Assembly: GCF_013705725.1 (NCBI RefSeq)
Contig: NZ_CP055484.1
Location: forward strand, 18,065 to 82,064
Direction of reading: 5' to 3'
DNA: 64,000 nucleotides
Source of the DNA: Klebsiella sp. RHBSTW-00484
GTDB lineage: Bacteria > Pseudomonadota > Gammaproteobacteria > Enterobacterales > Enterobacteriaceae
Shown here: positions 25,634 to 35,191 of the stretch, piece after piece
Layout of the letters: each line of letters opens with the position of its first letter
Numbering within the stretch: the stretch's first letter is position 1
Program-made: the position numbers and the translations under genes
The notes under the pieces: model-generated
The model's input: the letters and a program-made list of their open reading frames with translations, nothing else
Database searches by the model: none
What the model was told of the DNA's origin: nothing

Positions 25634-28273
25634 ATGAGTAATAACATCATGGATACCGTCGCTCAGGCCGTGAATTCGCTGGTGTCTGCGTTTAAATTGC
25701 CCGACGAATCTGCCAAAGCCAACGACATGCTGGGCAGCATGAATTTCCCACAGTTCAGCCGGGTTTTGCCCTATAAGGATTATGATTCTGCGACCGGACT
25801 GTTTATTAATACCAAAACCGTCGGCTTTATGTTTGAGGCCCGGCCTTTACCGGGCGCTAACGCACATATCGTGGCCTCACTGGAAAACCTGCTGAGAACC
25901 AAAATTCCCCGCGGTGTTCCGGTGACCATTAATCTTATCTCGAGCAAGCTGGTCGGGGACGATATTGAGTATGGGTTACGGGAGTTCAGCTGGAGCGGTA
26001 AAGAGGCCAAAAAGTTTAATGCCATTACCCGCGCCTATTATCTTCGGGCGGCTGAAACACAGTTCTCCCTGCCTCCGGGGATGGATTTACCCCTGACTCT
26101 GCGTAACTACCGTGTCTTTATCTCCTGCTGTGTACCCCGAAAGAAACATTCGAAAGCACAGATCGTCGAGCTGGAGAACCAGGTAAAAATCATCCGGGCT
26201 TCCCTGCAGGGGGCGCAAATTCCAACGCGGATACTGGATGCCCAGGGCCTGGTCGATATCGTGCGTGAACAGGTGAACCCTGATCCGGGTGAAATGTACC
26301 GTAAGCCTTACAAACTGGACCCGTACCAGGACCTGAATTATCAGTGTGTGGATGACAGTTTTGATATGCAGGTCACTGCAAACCACCTGAAGATTGGTCT
26401 GCTGGACCGGAACGGTAAAGAGAAAGTCACCCGTGTTACCAATTATCATCTGGCCCGCGATCCGGAAATCGCCTTCCTCTGGACCAGTGCGGACAACTAC
26501 GCCAACCTCTTGAACCCGGAGCTCTCCATCTCCTGCCCGTTTGTCATCACGCTGACGTTAATGGTGGAGGACCAGGTGAAGACCCAGAACGAGGCCAACC
26601 TGAAGTACCTCGATCTGGAGAAAAAAAGCAAAACGTCCTATGCGAAGTATTTCCCGTCCGTGGAAAAAGAGGTTCAGGAGTGGGGGGACATCCGCCAGAG
26701 GCTGGCAACGAATCAGTCCTCGCTGGTGAGTTACTTCTTTAATATCACGGCCTACACCGACGATAACGCCGAAGCCTCTCTGGCGACCGAGCAGCAGATC
26801 CTCAACAGCTATCGTAAAGGCGGCTTTGAGCTGCTGCCCGCACGTTACCACCATCTGCGAAATTATCTGGCCATGCTGCCGTTTAAATCCGGTGAGGGGC
26901 TTTTCAAAGAGCTTCAGGCTGCAGGTGTCGTCAAGCGGGCAGAAACCTTCAATGTGGCCAACCTGCTGCCGGTTGTTGCCGACAGTCCGTTAGCGCCTGC
27001 CGGATTACTGGCGCCCACCTATCGCAACCAGCTGGCGTTCATCGACCTGTTCTATGAGGGGATGAACAACACCAACTTCAATATGGCGGTCTGCGGGACC
27101 TCCGGGGCGGGTAAAACCGGCCTTATTCAGCCACTGATCCGCAGCGTGCTGGACTCTGGCGGTTTTGCCTGGGTATTCGACATGGGCGACGGCTATAAGT
27201 CCTTATGCGAGAACATGGGCGGGGTTTACCTCGACGGTGACTCACTGAAATTCAACCCGTTTGCCAACATTCTGGATGACGCCAATTTTGACCTGTCGGC
27301 TGAGCGTATCCGCGACCAGATGTCGGTGATGGCGAGCCCGAACGGCAACCTGGATGAGGTGCATGAAGGTCTGCTGCTACAGGCGGTGCAGGCGGCCTGG
27401 CTGAGCAAGCGTAATAAGGCCCGTATCGATGATGTGGTCGATTTTCTCAAAACCGCGAAAGAGAGTCAGGAGTACGCCGAGTCACCGACCATTCGCAGCC
27501 GCCTGGACGAGATGATTATTCTGCTCGACCAGTACACGGTGAATGGTATCTACGGCGATTACTTCAACTCCGATGAACCGTCATTGCACGATGATGCCCG
27601 GATGGTGGTCCTCGAGCTGGGCGGTCTTGAATCGCGGCCTTCCCTGCTGGTCGCGGTCATGTTCTCGCTCATTATCTACATTGAAAACCGGATGTATCAG
27701 TCCCCCCGAAGCCTGAAGAAACTGAACGTCATTGACGAGGGCTGGCGGCTGCTGGACTTCAAAAACGAAAAAGTCGGCACCTTTATTGAGAAGGGTTACC
27801 GTACCGCGCGCCGCCACCTGGGGTCATATATCACCATCACGCAAAATATTGTGGATTTCGACTCACCCACCGCATCCAGTGCGGCCCGGGCGGCCTGGGG
27901 TAACTCCTCATACAAAGTCATCCTTAAGCAGTCTGCCAAAGAGTTTGCCAAATATAACCAGCTCTACCCGGATCAGTTTACGCAAATGCAGCGGGACATG
28001 ATTAACAGCTTTGGGTCAGCCAAAGACCAGTGGTTCAGCTCCTTCATGCTGCAGGTGGAGGCACATACATCCTGGCATCGTCTGTTCGTCGATCCCCTCA
28101 GCCGCGCAATGTACTCCTCAAGCGGGGCCGATTTCGAGTACATCAAAGGTCGCAAAAAGCAGGGAACGGACATTCACGACGCGGTGTACGAGCTGGCCAG
28201 CCGGAATTTCCCGGCAGAAATGTCTGACCTGGAAGCCCGCATTGCCCATGACAACATAAGGAACGTAGCCTGA
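25634..28273 (+). CDS. traC: Type IV secretion ATPase TraC
   Basis: An 879-residue VirB4-type ATPase (F: 875) that powers pilus assembly at the inner membrane. Walker A is GTSGAGKTG at about residues 487-495, and a Walker B-like LNVIDEGW lies near 700. ATG 25634 gives the family N-terminus. The longer frame from 25589 lacks a ribosome binding site. trbI starts at its last base. Confidence 0.95.
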   Translation: MSNNIMDTVAQAVNSLVSAFKLPDESAKANDMLGSMNFPQFSRVLPYKDYDSATGLFINTKTVGFMFEARPLPGANAHIVASLENLLRTKIPRGVPVTINLISSKLVGDDIEYGLREFSWSGKEAKKFNAITRAYYLRAAETQFSLPPGMDLPLTLRNYRVFISCCVPRKKHSKAQIVELENQVKIIRASLQGAQIPTRILDAQGLVDIVREQVNPDPGEMYRKPYKLDPYQDLNYQCVDDSFDMQVTANHLKIGLLDRNGKEKVTRVTNYHLARDPEIAFLWTSADNYANLLNPELSISCPFVITLTLMVEDQVKTQNEANLKYLDLEKKSKTSYAKYFPSVEKEVQEWGDIRQRLATNQSSLVSYFFNITAYTDDNAEASLATEQQILNSYRKGGFELLPARYHHLRNYLAMLPFKSGEGLFKELQAAGVVKRAETFNVANLLPVVADSPLAPAGLLAPTYRNQLAFIDLFYEGMNNTNFNMAVCGTSGAGKTGLIQPLIRSVLDSGGFAWVFDMGDGYKSLCENMGGVYLDGDSLKFNPFANILDDANFDLSAERIRDQMSVMASPNGNLDEVHEGLLLQAVQAAWLSKRNKARIDDVVDFLKTAKESQEYAESPTIRSRLDEMIILLDQYTVNGIYGDYFNSDEPSLHDDARMVVLELGGLESRPSLLVAVMFSLIIYIENRMYQSPRSLKKLNVIDEGWRLLDFKNEKVGTFIEKGYRTARRHLGSYITITQNIVDFDSPTASSAARAAWGNSSYKVILKQSAKEFAKYNQLYPDQFTQMQRDMINSFGSAKDQWFSSFMLQVEAHTSWHRLFVDPLSRAMYSSSGADFEYIKGRKKQGTDIHDAVYELASRNFPAEMSDLEARIAHDNIRNVA

Positions 28274-28662
28274 TGGACAACAACTCTGAGCAGCAAAGAA
28301 CGACATTCTTCACTTTACGACGGAGTCTGACCGTTATCGCCCTCGTGGGCACCATTCTGGCGACCAATGTCTTTATCACGCGTCTGGTGCTGGCACATAC
28401 CGCGCCACGGGTGGTGGCCTTCGATATGAAGAAGACGCTGGACAGTTTTATGGACAGCGTCAGTCAGAAGCCGCTGTCAGAGGCGCAGTCAAAAGCGCTC
28501 TCAGACCGCTTTAACGCAGCGCTGGAGCAGAGCCTGGCCGACTATCAGAAAACGAATCATGTCCTGATCCTGGTTTCACCGGCCGTGGTTCAGGGCGCAC
28601 CCGATGTCACCCGTAAAATCCAGACCGACATTGCCACCCGAATGAAGGGGACGCGGGAATGA
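28273..28662 (+). CDS. trbI: Pilus-retraction-related protein TrbI
   Basis: A 129-residue inner-membrane protein (F: 128) with one N-terminal membrane segment (about residues 18-40) and a periplasmic coiled-coil-prone region. In F, altered TrbI levels change pilus length. The ATG shares a base with the traC stop and traW overlaps its end by ATGA. Confidence 0.88.
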   Translation: MDNNSEQQRTTFFTLRRSLTVIALVGTILATNVFITRLVLAHTAPRVVAFDMKKTLDSFMDSVSQKPLSEAQSKALSDRFNAALEQSLADYQKTNHVLILVSPAVVQGAPDVTRKIQTDIATRMKGTRE

Positions 28663-29288
28663 AACGCACCGGTATTGCCGTGCTGGCGTTTTGCCTGATT
28701 TCCCCGGGCGTGCCGGCGGCTGACCTGGGAACCTGGGGTGATCTGTGGCCGGTTCAGGAGCAGGACATGCTGACGCTCATTACTCAGCGTCTCGAGGCGC
28801 TACAGAAGTCGGGGAAATGGGCGCAGGAAATGGAAGCGTTCAAAGGACGCGTGATTGAGAACAGCCAGCGACCGGCGCCGGTTGAGGGAGTAGGGAAAGC
28901 GGATAAGTATGAACAGCGCTGGTTCGACCCCAGTATCCGGCTGACTGAGGACCTGAAAGATCACAACGGGCGGGTGTTCGCGCGCAAAGGCGACGTTCTG
29001 AATCCGCTGAAAACGGTCCCCTTTATGCAGACGCTGTACTTTATCGACGGTGACGATCCGGACCAGGTCGCCTGGATGAAACTGCAAGTCCCCGACACCC
29101 TGATAAGCAAAATTATTCTGGTGAAAGGGAGCGTACCGGATACGTCAGTGGCGCTCGATGCCCGAATTTATTTTGACCAGAACGGTGTGCTTTCAAAACG
29201 GTTCGGCCTGACCAGGGTGCCGGCGCGCATTACCCCGGCGCCCTCTGGTGAGCGGCTGAACATCGAGACATTCCCCGCTCATCAATAA
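28659..29288 (+). CDS. traW: Periplasmic pilus assembly protein TraW
   Basis: A 209-residue secreted protein (F: 210) with a signal peptide ending near PAAD (about residue 21), then DLGTWGDLWPVQEQDML and RWFDPSIRLTEDL. The C-terminal half is a thioredoxin-like fold with no CXXC. TraW works with TraU and TrbC in pilus assembly and DNA transfer. Confidence 0.93.
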   Translation: MKRTGIAVLAFCLISPGVPAADLGTWGDLWPVQEQDMLTLITQRLEALQKSGKWAQEMEAFKGRVIENSQRPAPVEGVGKADKYEQRWFDPSIRLTEDLKDHNGRVFARKGDVLNPLKTVPFMQTLYFIDGDDPDQVAWMKLQVPDTLISKIILVKGSVPDTSVALDARIYFDQNGVLSKRFGLTRVPARITPAPSGERLNIETFPAHQ

Positions 29289-29298
29289 GGATGTTGCC

Positions 29299-30288
29299 GT
29301 GAAACCTTTACTGCTTTTCTTCACCACTGTGCTGTTGTGGGGGCAAAGTCTGAATGCCCTTGCCGACCCGTCCTGCGAAGGCCGCTTTGTTAACCCGATT
29401 TCCGATGTGTGCTGGCAGTGCATTTTCCCGATGTCCATCGGGAGTGCCTCTGTGGCGGCCGGTGGCGGCCCGGACACGGTGAATCCGGCCAGCCCTGTTC
29501 AAACGTGCCCCATGCCGCCACCGATTTTTTACCGTATTGGGATGGCGATCGGTTACTGGGAGCCGATGGCCCTGACGGATGTCAGCCGCTCTCCGGGGTG
29601 CATGGTGAATATGGGCGGGTTTAGCCTCAACCTGGGAAAAACCGGGATGGGGACCGCGAAAAAGGACGACAAGCAGGTCAACGGGGCCTTCTATCACGTG
29701 CACTGGTACAAATATCCGCTGACCAGCTGGCTCAGCATTATCACGTCGGCGGGTTGCCTGCAGGGCGGAGATATGGATATCGCCTACCTCTCTGAAATTG
29801 ACCCGACCTGGGTGGACAGCAGCCTGACCACCATTCTGAACCCCGAGGCTGTTTTGTTTGCGAACCCGATTGCCCAGGGCGCCTGTGCCGCTGATGCCAT
29901 CGCCAGCGCATTCAACAAGCCGCTGGACATCCTCTTCTGGTGTGCCGGCTCTCAGGGCTCGATGTATCCCTTCAGCGGGTGGGTCAGCAACGAATCCAGC
30001 CCGCTGCAGTCATCGCTGCTGCTGAGTGAACGCATGGCCTACAAGCTCCACCGGCAGGGACAGATCCTGGAGACCGTCGGGGCCGATGTCGCGGTCTGTT
30101 ACGAATATCCGTCACCGATTATTCCCAAGGAGCGCTGGCGGTACCAGATGGTGAATATGTACCCCGACAGCGCGCAGTGCCATCCCCTGGGGCGAACGGT
30201 CACGCGCTGGGAGGTCGGGAAAAACCCGCCGGTTACCCGAAAGAACTTCGGCTATCTGATGTGGCGAAAACGTAACTGTGTGTATTAG
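29299..30288 (+). CDS. traU: DNA-transfer protein TraU
   Basis: A 329-residue periplasmic protein (F: 330) with a signal peptide (ending LNALA). It is Cys-rich (CEGRFVNPISDVCWQCIFP and later Cys), so folding probably depends on the disulfide enzymes encoded nearby (TrbB and the DsbA-like protein). The start is GTG after AAGGATG. In F, TraU is needed more for DNA transfer than for pili. Confidence 0.95.
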   Translation: MKPLLLFFTTVLLWGQSLNALADPSCEGRFVNPISDVCWQCIFPMSIGSASVAAGGGPDTVNPASPVQTCPMPPPIFYRIGMAIGYWEPMALTDVSRSPGCMVNMGGFSLNLGKTGMGTAKKDDKQVNGAFYHVHWYKYPLTSWLSIITSAGCLQGGDMDIAYLSEIDPTWVDSSLTTILNPEAVLFANPIAQGACAADAIASAFNKPLDILFWCAGSQGSMYPFSGWVSNESSPLQSSLLLSERMAYKLHRQGQILETVGADVAVCYEYPSPIIPKERWRYQMVNMYPDSAQCHPLGRTVTRWEVGKNPPVTRKNFGYLMWRKRNCVY

Positions 30289-30477
30289 TCAATACAAAAT
30301 TTATTGTTGTGACCAATTTATTTAAGAAAATTGATAGGTATATACATCTTAATGATTCTTGTGGAACGACAACTGAAGTAAGCATACCCCGTGGGGAAAT
30401 ATCACTGTAACTGAATAACATGGGCAGTAAGGGGTATTACAACCTGTCAGTAATATTGTTCTTTGAGTGAGGTAAAC
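30289..30477. other. AT-rich gap between traU and trbC
   Basis: 189 bases without a gene, AT-rich. No strong terminator is seen. An internal promoter is possible but not identifiable. Confidence 0.4.
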
Positions 30478-31125
30478 ATGAATAAAATAATAACCGGGCT
30501 GGCCTGGGGGCTGAGTATGCTCTGTAGTGCTGCTTCAGCAGCAGACACTATTAATACGCCGGAAAACCGCCAGTGGCTGAAACAGCAGGAAGACTTCAGC
30601 GAGCAACTGCGCCAGCATCCGGATAGGGCGCTGCAGCAGGAGCTTGAAGCTCAAATCAGCCGTAACCCTCTGGCCAGCCAGGATCAGCAGTTTATCGATA
30701 ACCTGGCCAGTCAGCAGCGTGAATCCACCCGGGATAAACCGGCGGAAGGTGCCGTGTATTTCATCTCCTTCTCAATACCGGACGAGGGGTTAAAACGGAT
30801 GCTGCATGAAACCCACCGCTACGGTATTCCCGCCACGCTCCGGGGGCTCGTCAATAACGATATGAAAGCCACGACCGATGCAGTGATGGGGCTGGTTAAA
30901 GCGGGGATCACAGAAGGCGTGCAAATCGACCCGACGCTCTATTCTCAGTACAACATCCGCAGTGTTCCCGCGCTGGTTGTGCGCTGCAAAGCCGGTTTTG
31001 ACGTCATACAGGGCAATATTCGCCTGAAGCAGGCCCTGGAAAAGGTGGTTGAGAAAGGGGATTGTGCAGACACGGCCCGTAAAATGCTGGGAGCCGCTTC
31101 GGATACGCAAAGGAGTCCGTCGTGA
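30478..31125 (+). CDS. trbC: Pilus assembly protein TrbC
   Basis: A 215-residue secreted protein (F: 212) with a signal peptide (ending AASAA) and a thioredoxin-like C-terminal half without CXXC (VYFISFSIPDEGLKRML, SVPALVVRC). I chose ATG 30478; the frame is open from a TTG at 30463. It pairs with TraW. The next gene overlaps its stop by GTGA. Confidence 0.9.
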   Translation: MNKIITGLAWGLSMLCSAASAADTINTPENRQWLKQQEDFSEQLRQHPDRALQQELEAQISRNPLASQDQQFIDNLASQQRESTRDKPAEGAVYFISFSIPDEGLKRMLHETHRYGIPATLRGLVNNDMKATTDAVMGLVKAGITEGVQIDPTLYSQYNIRSVPALVVRCKAGFDVIQGNIRLKQALEKVVEKGDCADTARKMLGAASDTQRSPS

Positions 31126-31505
31126 AAAAGAGGCCATATCATCATATCGACGAGGATATCCGGTATCTGGTTGCCTGTATGAACGCCTGTGAGTTCAGGA
31201 CATACGCGTCCTGCCAGGGACATGGTTACCCGGTGGATATTATTACACCCTATATTGCCTTCACAGCACGGACAGAGCAGGCTTCCCGGCTAAGCCGATG
31301 TCTGTGTGAGGATGCAGAGTCAGCCGTGCCTGAACTCAGCTGGGGGTGGGATATCACCGGCAGTTTTAATTCAGCGCATTCTCTTTGTTTTCGGCTGAGC
31401 CCGACCCGGCCTCACAAAAGGATAAATCGCTGGCGGAGGGGCTCTCTGCGAGGCGATTTCAATATCATGGCAAGCTTTGTGAAAAAACAAGGAGGGCTGT
31501 CATGA
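31122..31505 (+). CDS. Hypothetical protein with SCQGHG motif
   Basis: A 127-residue soluble protein with the segment ASCQGHGYPVD near residue 30, preceded by IRYLVACMNACEFRTY. The Ser-Cys-X-Gly-His pattern recalls TYW3-like and related small phage/plasmid proteins, but the match is short. It overlaps trbC (GTGA start) and traN (ATGA), so it is translationally coupled to two core genes. Function is unknown; a metal- or nucleotide-binding role is a guess. Confidence 0.55.
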   Translation: MKKRPYHHIDEDIRYLVACMNACEFRTYASCQGHGYPVDIITPYIAFTARTEQASRLSRCLCEDAESAVPELSWGWDITGSFNSAHSLCFRLSPTRPHKRINRWRRGSLRGDFNIMASFVKKQGGLS

Positions 31506-33457
31506 AAGCGGTTCCCCTCATTCTTACCCTGCACGCCGCTGTACTCGGGACATTTATCTGGTTTACGGCTCCGGCCTGTGCTGACAGCACGTCCGATTAC
31601 AAAGCGGGCGCTGATTATGCAAAACAGATACAGGGAAGCGGGACTGACGCGCTGAAGAACTTCAACGGGGCTGACACGCTGCCAGGGTATACCAGCAAAC
31701 CGGCGCAGACGAAATATTACGGCGGCGTCTCCGCCAGCGGTGACAGTAACCTGAAAAGCGATTCCGCAGCGGAATGGGCCAGCAGTGATGTGGGGAACAG
31801 CATCACGGAGTCGTTTACTAACCGTCCCCCGGACAGTATTTCGGCCGACGCGCCGTTCATTCAGGCGGCGAAAGAGACCGAGTCCAGAGCGGATTCGATT
31901 GTGGGGAATACCGGTCAGGCCTGTACGGCACAGGTGGTTAATCGTAGCGAGTTCACGAACCATACGTGTGAGCGGGATTTGCAGGTGGAGAACTTCTGCA
32001 CGCGGGAGGCGACGCTGAAAGACAACGCCACGACGCAAAAGGTCAGTCGTACATACCAGCAGGCCGTCCCGCTGTCCTTTACCCGGAACAGCACCCGATG
32101 GGGCGGGACGCTGACGATCCCGTCGACAGGGCGCCTGTTAAGTGTTTCCGTTGATGGTGAACCCCTTCCCGTTCCCTGGATTGATGAGTGTGACAACGAA
32201 GGAAAGGTCAGAGATAGCTGCAAGCTTGCAGTCAGTGAAAAAATCAGCCTCTTTGATAAAACATTCCCTGTCGATGTGATGACCTGGCCTCATACGATGA
32301 CGACGTGCTCCGGTGGCCAGAATACGCACTGTACCCACCATTACTACGATGGTACCGGGAAAATTCACCAGTCTTTCAGCATGGACCGGAACGTTGTTGC
32401 AGGGCAGACCTTTGCGGTAACGAAAACGTCGAAAACCCAACCATCAGTGAATGTTAAATCCATTCAGGTGACGGTCATACTGGTCATGGAAGAGACGGAA
32501 ACCGTATTTGCACCAGAGGTGGTCTGGGTTGAAAGCTGTCCGTTCAGCAAGGACGAGGGCACGAAAACAGGCGAAGAATGTATCAGCCCGGGCGGGACGA
32601 AAACCCTCAACCTGGGCGGGAAGGCGTATTCCTTCACAGAAGCATGCTGGAAATACAAAGACACCTGGCTGACTCAGCCGGCGGATAACGGCTCCTGTGA
32701 AAACCTGATGAGTAATGCGGCCTGTACGTTGTCATCACGCCAGTGTGCGTTCAGCTCGGAGGACGGGACCTGTCTGCACGAGTATGCCACGTTCTCCTGC
32801 GAAACCCGGACCAGCGGAAAGCAGATGGTTTGTGGTGGCGATGTGTTCTGCCTCGATGGCGAGTGCGATAAAGCGGTCAGCGGCACGAACAACGACTTTG
32901 GACAGGCGGTTTCTGAGCTCGCGGCGCTGGCGGCGGCAGGAGAGGATGTTGCTAAGTTGAACGGCGTGGATGTGAAGGCGTTCACCGGTAAAGCGAAGTA
33001 CTGCAAAAAATTCGCGGCCGGATTCAGTAACTGCTGCAAAGACAGTGGGTGGGGGCAGGACGTTGGCCTGGCACGCTGCAGCAGCGAAGAGAAGGCACTG
33101 GCCAAAGCAAAAACGAACAAGCTGACGGTTAGCGTGGGGGAGTTTTGCTCTAAGAAGGTATTGGGGATCTGCCTGGAGAAGAAACGCAGCTACTGCCAGT
33201 TTGACTCCAAGCTGGCCCAGATCGTTCAGGAACAGGGCCGCAACGGACAACTGCATATTAGTTTCGGGGGCGCCAGCAGCCCGAACTGCCGGGGGATCAC
33301 GATGGCTGAACTCCAGGGAATTAACTTTAACCGGCTGGATTTTGCGAACTTCATGGAGGATTTAATGAATAACCAAAAAATCCCGGATAATGCGGAACTG
33401 ACAGAGAAAACAAAACAGCGAATTAAAGAACTTCTCACACAGTCATCATCAAAATAA
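31502..33457 (+). CDS. traN: Mating-pair stabilisation protein TraN
   Basis: A 651-residue outer-membrane protein with a signal peptide (ending PACADS). It is very Cys-rich. TraN contacts a recipient outer-membrane protein (known partners include OmpA, OmpW, OmpK36 and OmpF, by allele) through a variable tip domain in its first half. At 651 residues it is longer than F TraN (602). I cannot assign the allele by eye. ATG 31502 gives the signal peptide; the frame is open further upstream but overlaps the preceding gene. Confidence 0.93.
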   Translation: MKAVPLILTLHAAVLGTFIWFTAPACADSTSDYKAGADYAKQIQGSGTDALKNFNGADTLPGYTSKPAQTKYYGGVSASGDSNLKSDSAAEWASSDVGNSITESFTNRPPDSISADAPFIQAAKETESRADSIVGNTGQACTAQVVNRSEFTNHTCERDLQVENFCTREATLKDNATTQKVSRTYQQAVPLSFTRNSTRWGGTLTIPSTGRLLSVSVDGEPLPVPWIDECDNEGKVRDSCKLAVSEKISLFDKTFPVDVMTWPHTMTTCSGGQNTHCTHHYYDGTGKIHQSFSMDRNVVAGQTFAVTKTSKTQPSVNVKSIQVTVILVMEETETVFAPEVVWVESCPFSKDEGTKTGEECISPGGTKTLNLGGKAYSFTEACWKYKDTWLTQPADNGSCENLMSNAACTLSSRQCAFSSEDGTCLHEYATFSCETRTSGKQMVCGGDVFCLDGECDKAVSGTNNDFGQAVSELAALAAAGEDVAKLNGVDVKAFTGKAKYCKKFAAGFSNCCKDSGWGQDVGLARCSSEEKALAKAKTNKLTVSVGEFCSKKVLGICLEKKRSYCQFDSKLAQIVQEQGRNGQLHISFGGASSPNCRGITMAELQGINFNRLDFANFMEDLMNNQKIPDNAELTEKTKQRIKELLTQSSSK

Positions 33458-33472
33458 AAAAGGAAAGTAAAC

Positions 33473-33853
33473 ATGAAAACACATGGCCTTTTTAATAAGT
33501 ACAGTAAAGGGAAAATGCTTTATCCGTTTATCCTGGTATTTATCATATTAAGTGCGATGTCGTGGCTGAGCACCGGCGCGATGCCGATGTTAAAATCCGT
33601 TGTGCTATTTATTATTATCCTGGCGACTCCGCTGCTGATGGCCTTGCTGGCCATGACACGTGGGGCACTGATGTTCTTCCTGGGTGCGCTGGTCACCCAG
33701 GTTACCGTCGCCATGCTGGTCACGCTGTTTACCGCGCACAGCCTGTCAGCGGCTGCCGGATTTGGTGCCGTTTCTATTGTCATCTACGTCCTCATCACGG
33801 GGTTCAGTGATGAAAAGACCGATGCCGGTAAGGAGGATAAAAGTGATAGTTAG
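33473..33853 (+). CDS. Hypothetical membrane protein after traN
   Basis: A 126-residue protein with four hydrophobic segments (near residues 16-33, 41-58, 64-86 and 92-108) and an acidic tail (SDEKTDAGKEDKSDS). It sits where F has trbE, but I see no clear homology. It overlaps the following GTG-started gene by 11 bases. Confidence 0.6.
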   Translation: MKTHGLFNKYSKGKMLYPFILVFIILSAMSWLSTGAMPMLKSVVLFIIILATPLLMALLAMTRGALMFFLGALVTQVTVAMLVTLFTAHSLSAAAGFGAVSIVIYVLITGFSDEKTDAGKEDKSDS

Positions 33854-34070
33854 CTTTGCTAAACATCCTGTTGTCGATTTTTCTCTGAGACTGGTGCTGA
33901 CGATAATTATTATCTCCCCTGTGCTGTATTTTTCATGGGATGCCGTCAAAGGGACATCGGGCAGTGATTATATTGAGAGTGTGGTTTTTATCCTTATAGT
34001 CGGCTTTTTCTGGTTGATGAGTCACCTGTTTATTTCTGCTTTAGTAGGGATTTTGCAAAAAAGAAAATAA
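33843..34070 (+). CDS. Hypothetical two-span membrane protein (75 aa)
   Basis: A 75-residue protein with two hydrophobic segments (residues 15-32 and 45-68). The GTG at 33843 follows AAGGAGG by 7 bases, which decides the start; the open frame extends back to 33684 inside the preceding gene. It overlaps that gene and is probably translationally coupled. Function is unknown. Confidence 0.6.
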   Translation: MIVSFAKHPVVDFSLRLVLTIIIISPVLYFSWDAVKGTSGSDYIESVVFILIVGFFWLMSHLFISALVGILQKRK

Positions 34071-34079
34071 GGGGCAGGG

Positions 34080-34406
34080 ATGAAAGAGAACAAATCATAC
34101 GGGCTGGTGATCGTGTTTGTCGGCGTGTTTGTCGTTTTTCTGATCAGCATCATGTCTTACAGCCTGTGGCGGGATAAACAAATTAATGCGTTTCTGGCCA
34201 CCAACCGGGCCTGGGGTATTCAGTGTGACAGGAGCTCGCAGGCTGCGTGGGTTATCAGGAACGGTGAACGTACGGCATTAGAAATGAATAATCTGACACT
34301 GTACTGCAACGGTTTCCGGTTTGAGGGACGCACTGACCCTGAAACGAAAACGGTCAGTCTCGATAAATACACCGTCTATCAACATATTTCACGCCAGCCG
34401 AATTAA
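34080..34406 (+). CDS. Hypothetical membrane-anchored protein (108 aa)
   Basis: A 108-residue protein with an N-terminal membrane segment (about residues 8-28) and a periplasmic domain with Cys near residues 49 and 75. No family is recognised. It is the third of the small traN-traF genes. Confidence 0.6.
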   Translation: MKENKSYGLVIVFVGVFVVFLISIMSYSLWRDKQINAFLATNRAWGIQCDRSSQAAWVIRNGERTALEMNNLTLYCNGFRFEGRTDPETKTVSLDKYTVYQHISRQPN

Positions 34407-34428
34407 TTCAGTCAAAAAGGTATTCATT

Positions 34429-35181
34429 ATGGGAAAACTACATGCCGCCATACTGGCGGGGTGCCTTTGTTGCACCCTGATGCCGGCCTGGGCGAAAGAT
34501 GCGGGCTGGCAGTGGTATAACGAGCAGCTAAAAAAAACAGACCCGGAAACGCCTGCCACGCCTCCGCCACCGCCGGCAAAGCAGGACATCCTGGAGAAGC
34601 TGGCGCAGCTGCAGACGGCCACAAAGCGGTCGCTGTATGAGGCTATTCTTTACCCCTCATCTGACAATTTCGTGAAGTATTTCCGGCTCCAGAACTACTG
34701 GACGCAGCAGGCAGGCCTGTTCTCGATGAGCGCGAAGAAAGCCATGCTGGAAAACCCCGAGCTGGACTACAACCTGCAGTACAGCCACTACAACGGCACC
34801 GTGAAAAACCAGCTGGCTGCCGACTACGCCGAACAGCGCAAGGCAATCTCCTCCCTGGCCCGGCACTATGGCGTGATGTTTTTCTACCGCGGCCGGGAGG
34901 CCATCGACGGGCAACTGGTCCAGGTCATCAAAAACTTCCGCGAAACCTACGGACTGAGCGTGATACCGGTCTCCGTCGACGGTGTGGTGAATCCCATGCT
35001 CCCCGACAGCCGGCTGGACCAGGGGCAGGCACAACAGCTCGGCGTGAAGTTCTTCCCCGCGATGATGCTGGTCAATCCCAAAAGCGGGCAGGTTAAACCC
35101 CTCAGTTACGGCTTTATCAGCCAGGACGACCTGGCGAAACAGTTCCTCTATGTCTCCAGTGACTTTAAACCAAACTTTTGA
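34429..35181 (+). CDS. traF: Pilus assembly protein TraF
   Basis: A 250-residue periplasmic protein (F: 247) with a signal peptide ending MPAWA, a Pro-rich linker (ATPPPPPAK) and a C-terminal thioredoxin-like domain without CXXC. ATG 34429 gives the signal peptide; the open frame starts earlier inside the preceding gene. It works with TraH, TrbB and TraU in pilus extension. Confidence 0.93.
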   Translation: MGKLHAAILAGCLCCTLMPAWAKDAGWQWYNEQLKKTDPETPATPPPPPAKQDILEKLAQLQTATKRSLYEAILYPSSDNFVKYFRLQNYWTQQAGLFSMSAKKAMLENPELDYNLQYSHYNGTVKNQLAADYAEQRKAISSLARHYGVMFFYRGREAIDGQLVQVIKNFRETYGLSVIPVSVDGVVNPMLPDSRLDQGQAQQLGVKFFPAMMLVNPKSGQVKPLSYGFISQDDLAKQFLYVSSDFKPNF

Positions 35182-35191
35182 GGATTAACGG

